64,000 bases of DNA from Arcicella aurantiaca (GCF_003148625.1 NZ_QGGO01000026.1:22873-86872), one strand, 5' to 3'. Positions 41,400-50,283 are shown, counted from the first letter of the stretch. Numbers and translations are program-made. Notes: generated by a model not told the origin, from the letters alone.

Positions 41400-43589
41400 A
41401 TGAATCTTTCTATTTGGAGATATAGCCACTTAACACTGGCTATATCTTCTTTTCTTTTTCTAATCTTAGCCACTATTACTGGGATTATTCTTGCTTTTGA
41501 ACCTGTTGTTGAAAAAAGCAAACGCCCAAATCTTGAGTCGCTCGACCAAATTTCATTAGCTCAAAGTCTTCCAATCTGGAAAAAAAAATATCCTTCTATC
41601 AGTGAGATAGAAATTGATAATTTCAAGACCCTCATCGCTAAAAGTTCAGATTTTCCAAAAGAGATTCCCTCAGCATACATTCATCCAAAAACAGGGGAGT
41701 TTTTAGGTGAATCACAAGTTCAAAATCCTTTTTTTGAATGGATGACAGCCTTGCATCGTTCTTTATTTTTACATGAATTAGGACGTTTTTTTGTTGGAAT
41801 TACCGCCTTTTTGCTATGGCTAATTACCATTTCGGGAACACTTTTACTGATTCAAAGACAAAGCGGTATTCGTAATTTTTTCAAAAAAATCCCCAAAGAA
41901 AATTTTGCACAGTATTATCATGTCGTTTTAAGTCGCTGGATGCTAATTCCGATATTCATCATTGCTCTGACGGGTAGTTATTTATCTTTGGTTCGCTTTG
42001 AAATATTTGCTTCGCCGAAGGTAAATTTAGAGGTTGATTTAGATAAAATAAATGCTTCTCCACAAATAGCTTTTCACGATTTTAAGGTTTTCCAAAGCAT
42101 TACTTTAGATGAAGTAAAGAGTATAGAATTTCCGTTTTCTGAAGACCCCGAAGATTATTTTACGCTTAAACTCAGCGATAGAGAACTCGCCGTTAATCAA
42201 ATTACAGGAGAGATTTTATCAGAACAGAAGTATCCTTTTTCCCAAATTATGACAACCCTTAGTTTGGAACTTCATACAGGAAGAACCAATCTTTTATGGG
42301 CTTTAATTTTGGCAATTGCTTCTATTAATATTTTGTTTTTTATCTATTCTGGATTTGTCATTACTTATAAACGTGTATCTAAAAAGACAAAAAACAAATT
42401 CAAAGCAATTGAAAGTCAGTACATTATATTAGTTGGCTCTGAAAATGGAGGTACTTGGGACTTTGCCAACGGTTTTCATCAACAATTGTTAAAGCAAGGG
42501 AAAAAATCTTTTATTGACTCATTAAATCAATATCAAAACTATCCAGAGGCAGAACATTTAATTGTTTTTAGCTCTACTTATGGTATTGGAGAAGCTCCGT
42601 CAAATGCCAACAATTTCAAGAAATTACTAAAAGAACATCCTCAAAATCAACACATTAATATTTCTGTTATAGGCTTTGGCTCACATTCATATCCTGATTT
42701 CTGTAAGTATGCGTTTGAACTACATGATTGGTTGAGTAATGAATCTTGGGCAAAACCTTTGTTAGATATTCATACGGTTAATGATAAATCTATCGAAGAA
42801 TATTCACGTTGGACAGAGGCTTGGTCTGCTCAGTCAGGAATTGCGATTTCGGGAAAAACGCAAATAAGCCAACCGAGTAAATTTCAAAAAATATTAGTTA
42901 TATCAAATACCTCAGGACATCATAACGATACTTTTTTAATCCGTTTTCAAGCCAAAAAATGGGTCAGTATAAAATCAGGAGACTTATTAGCAATTTATCC
43001 TGCCAATGACCATCGTGAAAGGTTGTACTCAATTGGTATGGTTGGTAAAAACAATCTCCAATTAAGTGTGAGATTACACCCCCAAGGATTAGGCTCAAGT
43101 TATTTGCATGAATTAAAAACTGGCGAAAATATTAAAGTACGGATTATCAATAATAGCCATTTTCATTTTCCCAAAAAAGCAAAAGAAGTAGTTATGATTT
43201 GTAATGGTACGGGAATCGGTCCATTTTTAGGGATGATTAGTCAATGTAGCAAAAATGTAAAATGTCATTTATATGCAGGCTTTAGAGATGCTAACTCAAT
43301 GATGCTCTATAAGCCACAATTGGACGATTTTTCAAAACAAAATAAACTTACGTCTTCAACATTTGCATTTTCGAGAGAAATAGAAAAACAGTATGTTGGT
43401 AATTTAGTAGAAAAAGATGCAAGCAAATTTGCCAATATCTTAAAAAATGGTGGCGTAATTATGCTTTGCGGGTCATTAGCAATGCAAAGAGATGTAATGG
43501 AGGTACTGAAAGCTATTTGTGAAAATGAACTCAGACAGCCCCTAAGTCACTATCAAGCTCATGCCCAAATCCTTTCAGATTGTTATTAA
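41400..43589 (+). CDS. PepSY transmembrane protein fused to flavodoxin and FAD/NADP reductase domains
   Basis: 729 residues. Residues 1-335 are a PepSY_TM protein with four transmembrane helices (near 10-30, 130-150, 180-200, 300-322) and periplasmic loops containing conserved His (ALHRSLFLHELG, YHVVLSRW, LELHTGR). Residues about 340-490 are a flavodoxin-like FMN domain (LVGSENGG, FSSTYGIGEAPSN). Residues about 495-729 are a ferredoxin-NADP reductase-type module with R-L-Y-S-I-G for FAD and CNGTGIGPFLGM for NAD(P). Electrons would run NAD(P)H to FAD to FMN to membrane heme to periplasm, as in sulfite-reductase-flavoprotein-type iron reductases. DUF2271 is the probable outer acceptor. Confidence 0.9.
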   Translation: MNLSIWRYSHLTLAISSFLFLILATITGIILAFEPVVEKSKRPNLESLDQISLAQSLPIWKKKYPSISEIEIDNFKTLIAKSSDFPKEIPSAYIHPKTGEFLGESQVQNPFFEWMTALHRSLFLHELGRFFVGITAFLLWLITISGTLLLIQRQSGIRNFFKKIPKENFAQYYHVVLSRWMLIPIFIIALTGSYLSLVRFEIFASPKVNLEVDLDKINASPQIAFHDFKVFQSITLDEVKSIEFPFSEDPEDYFTLKLSDRELAVNQITGEILSEQKYPFSQIMTTLSLELHTGRTNLLWALILAIASINILFFIYSGFVITYKRVSKKTKNKFKAIESQYIILVGSENGGTWDFANGFHQQLLKQGKKSFIDSLNQYQNYPEAEHLIVFSSTYGIGEAPSNANNFKKLLKEHPQNQHINISVIGFGSHSYPDFCKYAFELHDWLSNESWAKPLLDIHTVNDKSIEEYSRWTEAWSAQSGIAISGKTQISQPSKFQKILVISNTSGHHNDTFLIRFQAKKWVSIKSGDLLAIYPANDHRERLYSIGMVGKNNLQLSVRLHPQGLGSSYLHELKTGENIKVRIINNSHFHFPKKAKEVVMICNGTGIGPFLGMISQCSKNVKCHLYAGFRDANSMMLYKPQLDDFSKQNKLTSSTFAFSREIEKQYVGNLVEKDASKFANILKNGGVIMLCGSLAMQRDVMEVLKAICENELRQPLSHYQAHAQILSDCY

Positions 43590-43596
43590 AGTCGTA

Positions 43597-44586
43597 TTAT
43601 TTTAATTGATACGAATTAATATCCAGATTTTTAGTTGTGATTACTTTTCCTGAATCAGTGATAAGAATTGCACTATAATCTGGATATTTTTTTAATAATT
43701 TCAAACCTTTTTCCTTGCCCAAAACCATAATTGAGGTACTAAAACCATTGGCTTTTTCAGCACTGCTTCCAAATACGGTTACGCTACACAAACCGCTTGC
43801 GGGGTATCCAGTTACGGGATTTATAATATGAGAATAACGTTTTCCGTTAAAAACCACATATTTTTGATAACTCCCAGAAGTAACAACCGCACTTTTTATT
43901 AAAGGCACAATCGCAAAAACAGTATCTTTTTGCATTGGATTGGTTATTCCAATATTCCAAGGGCTTCCATTGGGTTGTGTACCCCAAGAATTCATATCGC
44001 CAGAGGCATTTACTATTCCTGCTTGAATACCTTTTGCTAACATCATTTCACGACAACGGTCGGCAGCATAACCTTCACCCAATGCTCCAAATCCAATTTT
44101 CATTCCTTTTTTCTTCAAGAAAATGGTACTATTGGCTTTGTTTAACTCTATATGCTCAAATCCTACTTTTTCTACTGACTTTTTAATGGCTTCGGGCGTC
44201 GGCATAGCTGTCATTGAGCCATCAAATTTCCAAATTCTATCCATTGCAGCAAAACTAATATCGAATGCTCCATGCGTTATTTTTGAAAAATACAACCCTC
44301 TTTCAGTCAAAGCAAGCACTTCAGCATCTACCTTGACAGGTTTAATTCCTGCATTTCTATTCACTTCCGAAATTTGGGTAGAGCTTTTCCAGTCTGAAAT
44401 AAGATATTCGATACGAGAAATTTCTGCAATAATTTCATTGATACTTTGTTCTGCCAAAGCCGTATCCTTCGCAACCACCGAAATATCAAATCTTCCTCCC
44501 ATTAACATCGTCGTTCTTTTACGAAGTACCTGAGCATTAGATGCTAATGAGAAAAAAATCAATAAAAAGAATAAAATGTTTTTCAT
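43597..44586 (-). CDS. apbE: FAD:protein FMN transferase (ApbE family), copy 2, exported
   Basis: 329 residues with a signal peptide (to S-N-A-Q, residue 19), as expected for an enzyme acting in the periplasm. Motifs: LISDWKSSTQISEVNRNAG near residue 60, HGAFDISFAAMDRIWKF near 103, IGFGALGEGYAADRCR near 165, VNASGD (where most relatives have N-A-G-G-D), VTSGSYQKYVVFNGKRYSHI near 235 and INPVTGYPASG. It is convergent with the PepSY-flavoreductase, the stops being 7 bases apart, and should flavinylate the DUF2271 protein. The K-A-N-G-F-S-T-S-I segment replaces the usual A-D-x-L-S-T-A, a mild deviation. Confidence 0.9.
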   Translation of the reverse strand: MKNILFFLLIFFSLASNAQVLRKRTTMLMGGRFDISVVAKDTALAEQSINEIIAEISRIEYLISDWKSSTQISEVNRNAGIKPVKVDAEVLALTERGLYFSKITHGAFDISFAAMDRIWKFDGSMTAMPTPEAIKKSVEKVGFEHIELNKANSTIFLKKKGMKIGFGALGEGYAADRCREMMLAKGIQAGIVNASGDMNSWGTQPNGSPWNIGITNPMQKDTVFAIVPLIKSAVVTSGSYQKYVVFNGKRYSHIINPVTGYPASGLCSVTVFGSSAEKANGFSTSIMVLGKEKGLKLLKKYPDYSAILITDSGKVITTKNLDINSYQLK

Positions 44587-44597
44587 AATGTAGGTTC

Positions 44598-44780
44598 AAT
44601 ATTTAAGTAGATATTGACATTTAAGGGCGGGTTTAGCATTATCTCATTATTAGCCTTATTATCAATTACTTATGAAATATTCAAACGTAATTTCAAACCC
44701 AATAAGTTTAAACAGCTTCATTCATTATCAAGCCCATTCCAACACTAAATACTATACCTTAAATCTGTACATCTACTTAA
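44598..44780. repeat. Probable diverged family B element in the 44587-45366 intergenic region
   Basis: The ends ATTTAAGTAGAT (44600-44611) and ATCTACTTAA (44771-44780) are inverted repeats, and TTATCAATTACTTATGAAAT inside resembles the family B core. It includes the 17-mer AAGTTTAAACAGCTTCA (44704-44720) shared with 13864-13880. The rest of this 780-base region (44781-45270) is very AT-rich and shows no gene or clear site. Confidence 0.35.
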
Positions 44781-45274
44781 TAAATGATTTATTATCAAAA
44801 TTAGTTTAAAATGGTCAAAATATTGAACCTGCTTAAACTAATTACTTTTATATTATCAATTTTATAATACTCAATTATTGAGCATAAAATAAAATTTGAT
44901 TAAAAAATCAATAATATAAAATTCACAAACATAATTTGCATAGTCTGAAACACTTTAATTTTTATAAAATCTCAATTTTATAAAAGCTCTCATTTTTATG
45001 GAACGCTTTAAGTAGAGATAGTGATTGAGATTTAGGTAAAACCCATAATTACGATTAAAAACCAATTCGTTAATCGTCAATACATTCATCAATCCTCATT
45101 TTGCTACTTACAAAGTCCCTCAATTAGCATACAGCTTAGCTTTTAAAGCTCTTGAACTTTGTTTCTCAAATTTTAACATGAACCACTTTGTGTTCCGACT
45201 CAACCTACAAATATTCCAAGCATAAAGATTCGGTTGAATTATAAAATTGATTTTTCAACTTTCTAAAATTTTAT

Positions 45275-45292
45275 TTGGAATAATCATTCCAA
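45275..45292. promoter_or_regulatory. Predicted TetR operator 1
   Basis: TTGGAATAATCATTCCAA is a palindrome with 7-bp arms and the 4-nt centre AATC. The same G-G-A-A-pyrimidine / AATC / purine-T-T-C-C layout recurs in front of the tetR gene at 46136. Confidence 0.6.
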
Positions 45293-45307
45293 TATTTATA
45301 CCTTTAC

Positions 45308-45321
45308 GGAACGTTTGTTCC
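45308..45321. promoter_or_regulatory. Predicted TetR operator 2
   Basis: GGAACGTTTGTTCC has the same 5-bp arms and 4-nt centre as the other operators. It lies 45 bp before the dehydrogenase start. Confidence 0.55.
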
Positions 45322-45366
45322 AAATAAAGGAATAACGCATTTAATAACAACTTAAAAAGGAACGAA

Positions 45367-46122
45367 ATGAGTAAATTAGAAAACAAAATTGCAGTTATTA
45401 CAGGAGGCAACTCAGGAATTGGTTTTGCAACTGCCAAGGAATTTATTTCACAAGGTGCAAAAGTGGTCATTACAGGTCGTAATCAAGGAAAAATTGATGA
45501 AGCTGTTCAAGAATTAGGAAAAAATGCAATCGGTATTCGTGCAGATGTTGCCCAAATCTCGGAAATCGAAAGTCTGGTTGAACAAGTAAAATCAGCCTTC
45601 GGAAAAATAGATATTCTATTTGTAAATGCAGGTGTGGCATTACAAGAATACATTGGACAGGTTACAGAAAATACTTTGGACGAAATTATGAACATCAATT
45701 TCAAAGGAGCAGTTTTTACAACAGAAAAATTCATTCCTATCTTAAATGATGGAGCTTCAATCATTCACATGACGTCCGTAAGTGCCTACACATACGCTAT
45801 GGGAACAGCCATTTATAGTGCAAGTAAAGCAGCTTTAACAGCATACAGCAAAACTGTTTCGGTAGAATTGGCTCATAGAAAAATTAGAGTAAATACCATT
45901 GCACCTGCCATGACAGAAACGGCAATTATCTATCAAGGACAATTTGAAAGCAAAGAAATCCACGATTTTATTAGAAGCAAAATGCCTTTCAAACGCTATG
46001 GTCAACCTCAAGAAGTAGCAAAATTAGTTGGTTTTCTTGCCTCTGACGATGCCGCATTTATCTCTGGTGCTGAATATACGATTGATAGTGGTGCAAGTGT
46101 GAATGCTCCATTGAGACAATAA
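45367..46122 (+). CDS. Short-chain dehydrogenase/reductase (SDR)
   Basis: 251 residues of the classical SDR family: NAD(P) site TGGNSGIG (residues 12-19), N-A-G-V near 91, catalytic Ser in HMTSVSAY and the Y-S-A-S-K-A-A motif near residue 155-161, and a C-terminal FLASDDAAFISGAEYTIDSG. R in TGRNQGK suggests NADP(H). The substrate is unknown. Two palindromic operators upstream match one in front of the tetR gene that follows, so the enzyme is probably induced when the TetR protein binds its ligand. Confidence 0.9.
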   Translation: MSKLENKIAVITGGNSGIGFATAKEFISQGAKVVITGRNQGKIDEAVQELGKNAIGIRADVAQISEIESLVEQVKSAFGKIDILFVNAGVALQEYIGQVTENTLDEIMNINFKGAVFTTEKFIPILNDGASIIHMTSVSAYTYAMGTAIYSASKAALTAYSKTVSVELAHRKIRVNTIAPAMTETAIIYQGQFESKEIHDFIRSKMPFKRYGQPQEVAKLVGFLASDDAAFISGAEYTIDSGASVNAPLRQ

Positions 46123-46135
46123 TTTTTTTGCCAAA

Positions 46136-46157
46136 ATACGGAACAATCGTTCCGTAT
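46136..46157. promoter_or_regulatory. Predicted TetR operator 3 (autoregulation)
   Basis: A 22-bp perfect palindrome has arms ATACGGAAC and GTTCCGTAT and the centre AATC. It is followed by a -7 element at 46161-46168 and so covers the promoter of the tetR gene. Confidence 0.7.
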
Positions 46158-46160
46158 AAT

Positions 46161-46168
46161 TATCTTTG
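46161..46168 (+). promoter_or_regulatory. -7 element of the tetR gene
   Basis: TATCTTTG matches TAnnTTTG exactly. It puts the transcription start near 46174, downstream of an in-frame GTG at 46168, which rules that GTG out as start codon and supports the ATG at 46198. Confidence 0.55.
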
Positions 46169-46197
46169 TGAGATACAAACTGTCTCACAAAGATTTT

Positions 46198-46782
46198 ATG
46201 GCACGTACAAAGGTATTCGACGAAGAAGAAGTTTTAGACAAAGCAATGAATTTGTTTTGGCTAAAAGGATATAATGCAACTTCTGCCCAAGATTTAGTTG
46301 AAGGACTCGGAATCAGTCGTTCAAGTTTATACGATACTTACGGAGACAAACACAGTTTGTTTGTTCGAACATTAAAAAAGTACCGTAGAGAACGAATCGA
46401 CAATGTTATTGCAGAGGCCACCGTTGCCGAAGATGTAGAAGTATATATCAGAAAAGCCTTTGAAGTAGTAAAAAATGAGTCTTTACAAGAAAATTATGCC
46501 AGAGGTTGTTTCATGGTAAACTCAGCGGTTGAATTAGCTCCTTTTGATGACGAAGTAGCTGCCATTGCCAACTCTATTATGGTTGATATTGAAGAGGCTA
46601 TTTGTACCGCTATTCAAAGAGGACAAGATAAAGGCATTTTCACAATGCAACATTCAGCTCGTGCATTGGCAAGATTTATCATGAATTCGTTTAATGGTTT
46701 ACGAGTTACCATAAAAATAGACAGTGGTAAGAAAGTCTTTGATGACATTGTGAATATTTGCCTATCTACCTTGAAACGCTAA
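46198..46782 (+). CDS. TetR/AcrR-family transcriptional repressor
   Basis: 194 residues starting M-A-R-T-K-V-F-D. The helix-turn-helix part is AMNLFWLKGYNATSAQDLVEGLGISRSSLYDTYGDKHSL in two pieces: W-L-K-G-Y-N-A-T-S as the first helix turn and G-I-S-R-S-S-L-Y as the recognition helix. The C-terminal ligand domain ends FIMNSFNGLRVTIKIDSGK. Members of this subgroup control neighbouring dehydrogenases. Three matching palindromes (45275, 45308, 46136) are the likely binding sites, one of them on its own promoter. Confidence 0.9.
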   Translation: MARTKVFDEEEVLDKAMNLFWLKGYNATSAQDLVEGLGISRSSLYDTYGDKHSLFVRTLKKYRRERIDNVIAEATVAEDVEVYIRKAFEVVKNESLQENYARGCFMVNSAVELAPFDDEVAAIANSIMVDIEEAICTAIQRGQDKGIFTMQHSARALARFIMNSFNGLRVTIKIDSGKKVFDDIVNICLSTLKR

Positions 46783-46896
46783 TTTCTTAGTAAATACAAT
46801 CGGCAATTATTAAAAAATCTTGAAAACGAACATTTTTCTTTTGTAAAATATCAAAAAATCAATTTTCATTTTGTTTGATTTTTATAACTTTACAAA

Positions 46897-47802
46897 ATGA
46901 ACAGAACAGAAACCATCGAAGATTTTTATAAACTCAAACTGAATTGGATGCCTCAAAATCTTGGGAAAGAAATGGGACATTTTAACGTTTTCAGATTGGA
47001 AGATTTTGTAACAAAATACGCCAATTGTATTCCGTATAGCAGAAAAGATTTCTTTAAAATCAGCTTAATCATTGGTAAAAATAAGGCTCATTATGCCGAT
47101 AAAACCATTGATATTGATAAACAAGCCCTCATTTTTTCTAATCCCCAAATTCCATATAATTGGGAATATTTACAAGAAGAGCAGGCTGGTTATTTCTGTA
47201 TTTTTACCGAAGCGTTTTTTAATCAATTCGGAAATATTAAAGAATATCCCGTTTTTAAACCCGGTGGAAATCCTGTTTTTCTGATAAATGACGAAGATTT
47301 AGAGCCAATTAAAACGATTTATCTGAAGATTATAAAAGAAATAGAATCAGATTATACTTACAAATATGACGCCATACGTGCTTCAGTGCTTGAATTAATC
47401 CATTTAGCACAACGAATGCAACCCGCCACGATTCTCTACAATAATCAAAATGCGGCAACTCGTATCTCTTCTGTATTTATGGAATTGTTAGAACGACAAT
47501 TTCCGATTGAATCACCTTTTCAGCAAATGAAATTTCGTTCACCCAATGATTTTGCTGACCAATTGGCTGTCCATGTAAATCATCTAAATCGTGCTTTGAA
47601 AGAAATTACTGGCAAAACCACTTCACAAGTTATTGCCGAGCGTGTTGCACAAGAAGCCAAAGCTTTGCTAAAACATACTGACTGGCATATTACAGAAATA
47701 AGTGCTTGTCTTGGGTTTGAAGAATCTCCTCATTTTATTAATTTTTTCAAGAAACACACTGAAGTAACCCCAAAAACATTTCGACAAAATCAACCTGTTT
47801 GA
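46897..47802 (+). CDS. AraC-family transcriptional regulator
   Basis: 301 residues. The N-terminal half is a cupin-like ligand domain (FKISLIIGKNKAHYADKTIDID). The last about 100 residues hold two helix-turn-helix motifs: FADQLAVHVNHLNRALKEITG with KTTSQVIAERV, and ITEISACLGFEESPHFINFFKKHT with P-K-T-F-R, the usual AraC signature. It probably controls the short-chain dehydrogenase that follows 91 bases downstream, whose upstream region carries a -7 element TAATTTTG at 47855-47862. Confidence 0.9.
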   Translation: MNRTETIEDFYKLKLNWMPQNLGKEMGHFNVFRLEDFVTKYANCIPYSRKDFFKISLIIGKNKAHYADKTIDIDKQALIFSNPQIPYNWEYLQEEQAGYFCIFTEAFFNQFGNIKEYPVFKPGGNPVFLINDEDLEPIKTIYLKIIKEIESDYTYKYDAIRASVLELIHLAQRMQPATILYNNQNAATRISSVFMELLERQFPIESPFQQMKFRSPNDFADQLAVHVNHLNRALKEITGKTTSQVIAERVAQEAKALLKHTDWHITEISACLGFEESPHFINFFKKHTEVTPKTFRQNQPV

Positions 47803-47893
47803 TTTTTGCAATTATCGGTTTGCTTGTTACAATCTGCCCATGACGAGTGTATCCTAATTTTGTGTCATCAAAAATTTTAAAAAAAACACAAAA

Positions 47894-48733
47894 ATGGATA
47901 CACAAAAAGTTTGGTTTGTAACAGGAGCATCAAAAGGATTAGGACTTAGTCTTGTTAAAACTTTATTACAAGAAGGCTACAAAGTAGCAGCAACTTCAAG
48001 AAAATTGAGTGACTTAACGCAGGAAATCGGTTCGGCTTCAGAAACATTTTTACCCTTACAGGTCGATTTAGTGAATGAGCAAAGCGTAGCAAATGCCATT
48101 GCCGAAACCATTGAAAAATTAGGAACAATTGACGTAGTGGTGAATAATGCGGGATATGGACAATTGGGTACTTTAGAAGAATTAAGCGATGCAGAAGCTC
48201 GTCAAAATTTTGATGTCAATGTGTTTGGCTCGCTCAATGTAATTCGTTCAGTCATGTCTCATTTCAGAAACCAAAAATCTGGACAAATTTTCAATATTTC
48301 TTCTGTTGGCGGTTTCACGGGTAATTTTCCAGGTTGGGGAATTTACTGTGCTACAAAATTTGCGGTTGCGGGTTTTACAGAATCTCTTTCGGCAGAAGCA
48401 AAGGCATTTGGCATTAGTGCTACGGTAGTTTATCCAGGGTATTTCCGTACCAATTTCTTATCGAAAGAATCTCTAAATACGCCGATTAATGAAATTGCAG
48501 CTTATCAAGAAGCAAGAGAACTTCAAGCATTGCACGAAAATCAAATTAGGGGAAATCAACCCGGCGACCCCGAAAAAGCGGCATCGGTCTTGATTGAAAT
48601 TGTAAAAAATGGAAATCCTCCTTTGCATTTATTTTTAGGACAAGATTCTTATGATATGGCAAAATCAAAAATTGTAGCCATTCAAAATGACATGACTGCG
48701 AACGAAACGTTGGCTACTTCAACAGGATTTTAA
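47894..48733 (+). CDS. Short-chain dehydrogenase/reductase (SDR)
   Basis: 279 residues. Nucleotide-binding motif VTGASKGLG (residues 9-17), TSRKL typical of NADP(H) users, VVNNAGYGQLG near 83, catalytic Ser in NISSVGGF and Y-C-A-T-K near residue 154-158. The P-G-Y-F-R-T-N segment fits oxidoreductases often controlled by an adjacent AraC-family regulator, as here. Substrate unknown. Confidence 0.9.
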   Translation: MDTQKVWFVTGASKGLGLSLVKTLLQEGYKVAATSRKLSDLTQEIGSASETFLPLQVDLVNEQSVANAIAETIEKLGTIDVVVNNAGYGQLGTLEELSDAEARQNFDVNVFGSLNVIRSVMSHFRNQKSGQIFNISSVGGFTGNFPGWGIYCATKFAVAGFTESLSAEAKAFGISATVVYPGYFRTNFLSKESLNTPINEIAAYQEARELQALHENQIRGNQPGDPEKAASVLIEIVKNGNPPLHLFLGQDSYDMAKSKIVAIQNDMTANETLATSTGF

Positions 48734-48768
48734 GTACATAATTATTGGTTAGAAAGACTTCACTGCTT

Positions 48769-48863
48769 TAAGTAGGGATTGGGATTTATTGTTTACATAA
48801 ACTTGATTATCAATGGTTTATGCAAACAATAAATCCTAACCCCTAAATCCCACCCCCTACTTA
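48769..48863. repeat. Dispersed palindromic element, family B (compact copy)
   Basis: Ends TAAGTAGGG and CCCTACTTA are inverted, and the interior forms a long stem: GGATTTATTGTTT / AAACAATAAATCC and CATAAAC / GTTTATG around the loop TTGATTATCAATG. This is the clearest copy of the family and shows that its full form is one large hairpin of about 95 bp. Confidence 0.75.
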
Positions 48864-48877
48864 TTAAGTCTTAAAAA

Positions 48878-48908
48878 TTGATTTACAACTATTTTAATAA
48901 TATATTTA
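48878..48908 (+). promoter_or_regulatory. Predicted promoter of the DUF4143 ATPase gene
   Basis: -33 TTG (48878-48880) and -7 TATATTTA (48901-48908, one mismatch) are separated by 20 bp, 35 bp upstream of the ATG. Confidence 0.5.
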
Positions 48909-48942
48909 CATTGAAAAATTAAAATTAAACTTTATAATTTCA

Positions 48943-50109
48943 ATGTTTGAAAGAAGCATTACTTCACAATTACTTGATGATTTGTCATTTTTCCCTGTTG
49001 TGGGAATCATTGGACCAAGACAAGTTGGAAAAACAACTTTGGCAAAATGGTTACAAAAGCAAATTGACCAATCAACGCTATATATTGACTTAGAATTGGA
49101 TACTGATTTGAGACGTTTAGATGATGCTGAAACGTTTTTAAAAAGCCATTCTGAAAAATGTATTATCATTGATGAAGTACAACGAATGCCCAAAATTTTT
49201 GCATTAATTAGGGCTTTGGTTGACCAAGACCGTCGCCCTGCAAGATTCATTTTATTGGGGTCTGCTTCGCCAGATTTGATAAAAGGAGCTTCAGAAACAT
49301 TAGCAGGCAGAATAGCTTATACGGAATTATCGCCTTTGTCGTTGACAGAAGTTTTCTCTCAAATTTCTATGCAAAATCATTGGCTAAAAGGAGGTTTTCC
49401 AGATGCCTTGAATGCTCCAAAGGAATCTCAAAGTTTTCGTTGGTTAGGCAGTTTTATTCAGACTTTTGTCGAGAGAGATTTGCAAGCTTTAGGCTATGGT
49501 GTAAGTGCAGAAATGACTCGAAAATTATTAGAGATGCTCAGTCATGTAAATGGTAATTTGGTCAATATGAATGATTTAAGCAGGTCTTTAGGCGTTAGTC
49601 CACCAACCATAAATAGGTATTTAGATTTGTTGGAGGGCAGTTTTATCATTCAACGCTTGCAACCATATCATGTAAATATTTCTAAAAGATTGGTTAAATC
49701 ACCCAAAATATATTTCAGAGATTCGGGTATTTTACATCAATTGGCACGGGTAATTAGTCTTGAACAATTACAACAAAATCCAATCGTTGGGGCATCTTGG
49801 GAAGGCTATGTAATTGAGCAAATTAAAAGAAATATTGGCTATGATTGGCAATTATTTTTTTATCGTACACAAGTCGGTGCAGAAGTAGATTTACTGATGA
49901 TTAGTCCAACAGGTAAAAAGATTTTTGTAGAAATAAAGTTATCCAACAGTCCAACTGTTTCGAAAGGTTTTTATGAGAGTATTAAAGACTTAAATCCAGA
50001 GAAAAAGTTTATTATTATTCCCAACGGAGAAAGCTATTTGAAAGCCGATGAGCTAAAGGTTTGCAACTTACTTGATTTTTTACAAAACGAATTACCGCAG
50101 ATTAATTAG
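48943..50109 (+). CDS. AAA+ ATPase with DUF4143 domain
   Basis: 388 residues. Walker A is IGPRQVGKTTLAKWL (residues about 24-38) and Walker B is C-I-I-I-D-E-V-Q near 70, with the arginine-containing sensor region RPARFILLGSASPDLI. The second half has a winged-helix part (DLSRSLGVSPPTINRYLDLLEGSFI) and the DUF4143 C-terminal nuclease-like fold GAEVDLLMIS...F-V-E-I-K. These ATPases are widespread, strain-variable and of unknown function, some linked to mobile or toxin-antitoxin genes. It has its own promoter and no operon partner. Confidence 0.9.
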   Translation: MFERSITSQLLDDLSFFPVVGIIGPRQVGKTTLAKWLQKQIDQSTLYIDLELDTDLRRLDDAETFLKSHSEKCIIIDEVQRMPKIFALIRALVDQDRRPARFILLGSASPDLIKGASETLAGRIAYTELSPLSLTEVFSQISMQNHWLKGGFPDALNAPKESQSFRWLGSFIQTFVERDLQALGYGVSAEMTRKLLEMLSHVNGNLVNMNDLSRSLGVSPPTINRYLDLLEGSFIIQRLQPYHVNISKRLVKSPKIYFRDSGILHQLARVISLEQLQQNPIVGASWEGYVIEQIKRNIGYDWQLFFYRTQVGAEVDLLMISPTGKKIFVEIKLSNSPTVSKGFYESIKDLNPEKKFIIIPNGESYLKADELKVCNLLDFLQNELPQIN

Positions 50110-50143
50110 GGGTAAAGCTAAATTTTAACAGAACAATAAACTA

Positions 50144-50266
50144 TTTGTCACAGACAAATTTAGCCCACAGATTGAACTGATTTTACAGATTTACACTGAG
50201 ATGAAATAAAGAAAAATCAATATAATCCCTTTCATCTGTGGGCTATTGTTTGTCTTGCGACAAATC
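50144..50266. repeat. Intergenic inverted repeat, CCCACAGAT type
   Basis: AGCCCACAGAT (50162-50172) and ATCTGTGGGCT (50234-50244) are inverted copies, flanked by TTTGTC/GACAAA repeats on both sides. Between them lies CTGATTTTACAGATTTACAC, a pattern I remember as a common Bacteroidota intergenic repeat. It fills most of the gap between two convergent genes and may serve as terminator for both. Confidence 0.55.
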
Positions 50267-50283
50267 CTTTTAGTTCTGATTCT

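Noticed and set aside
46168..46197. GTG at 46168 as start of the TetR protein
   Set aside because: A perfect -7 element ends at 46168, so transcription starts downstream of this codon; the ATG at 46198 gives the usual TetR N-terminus.
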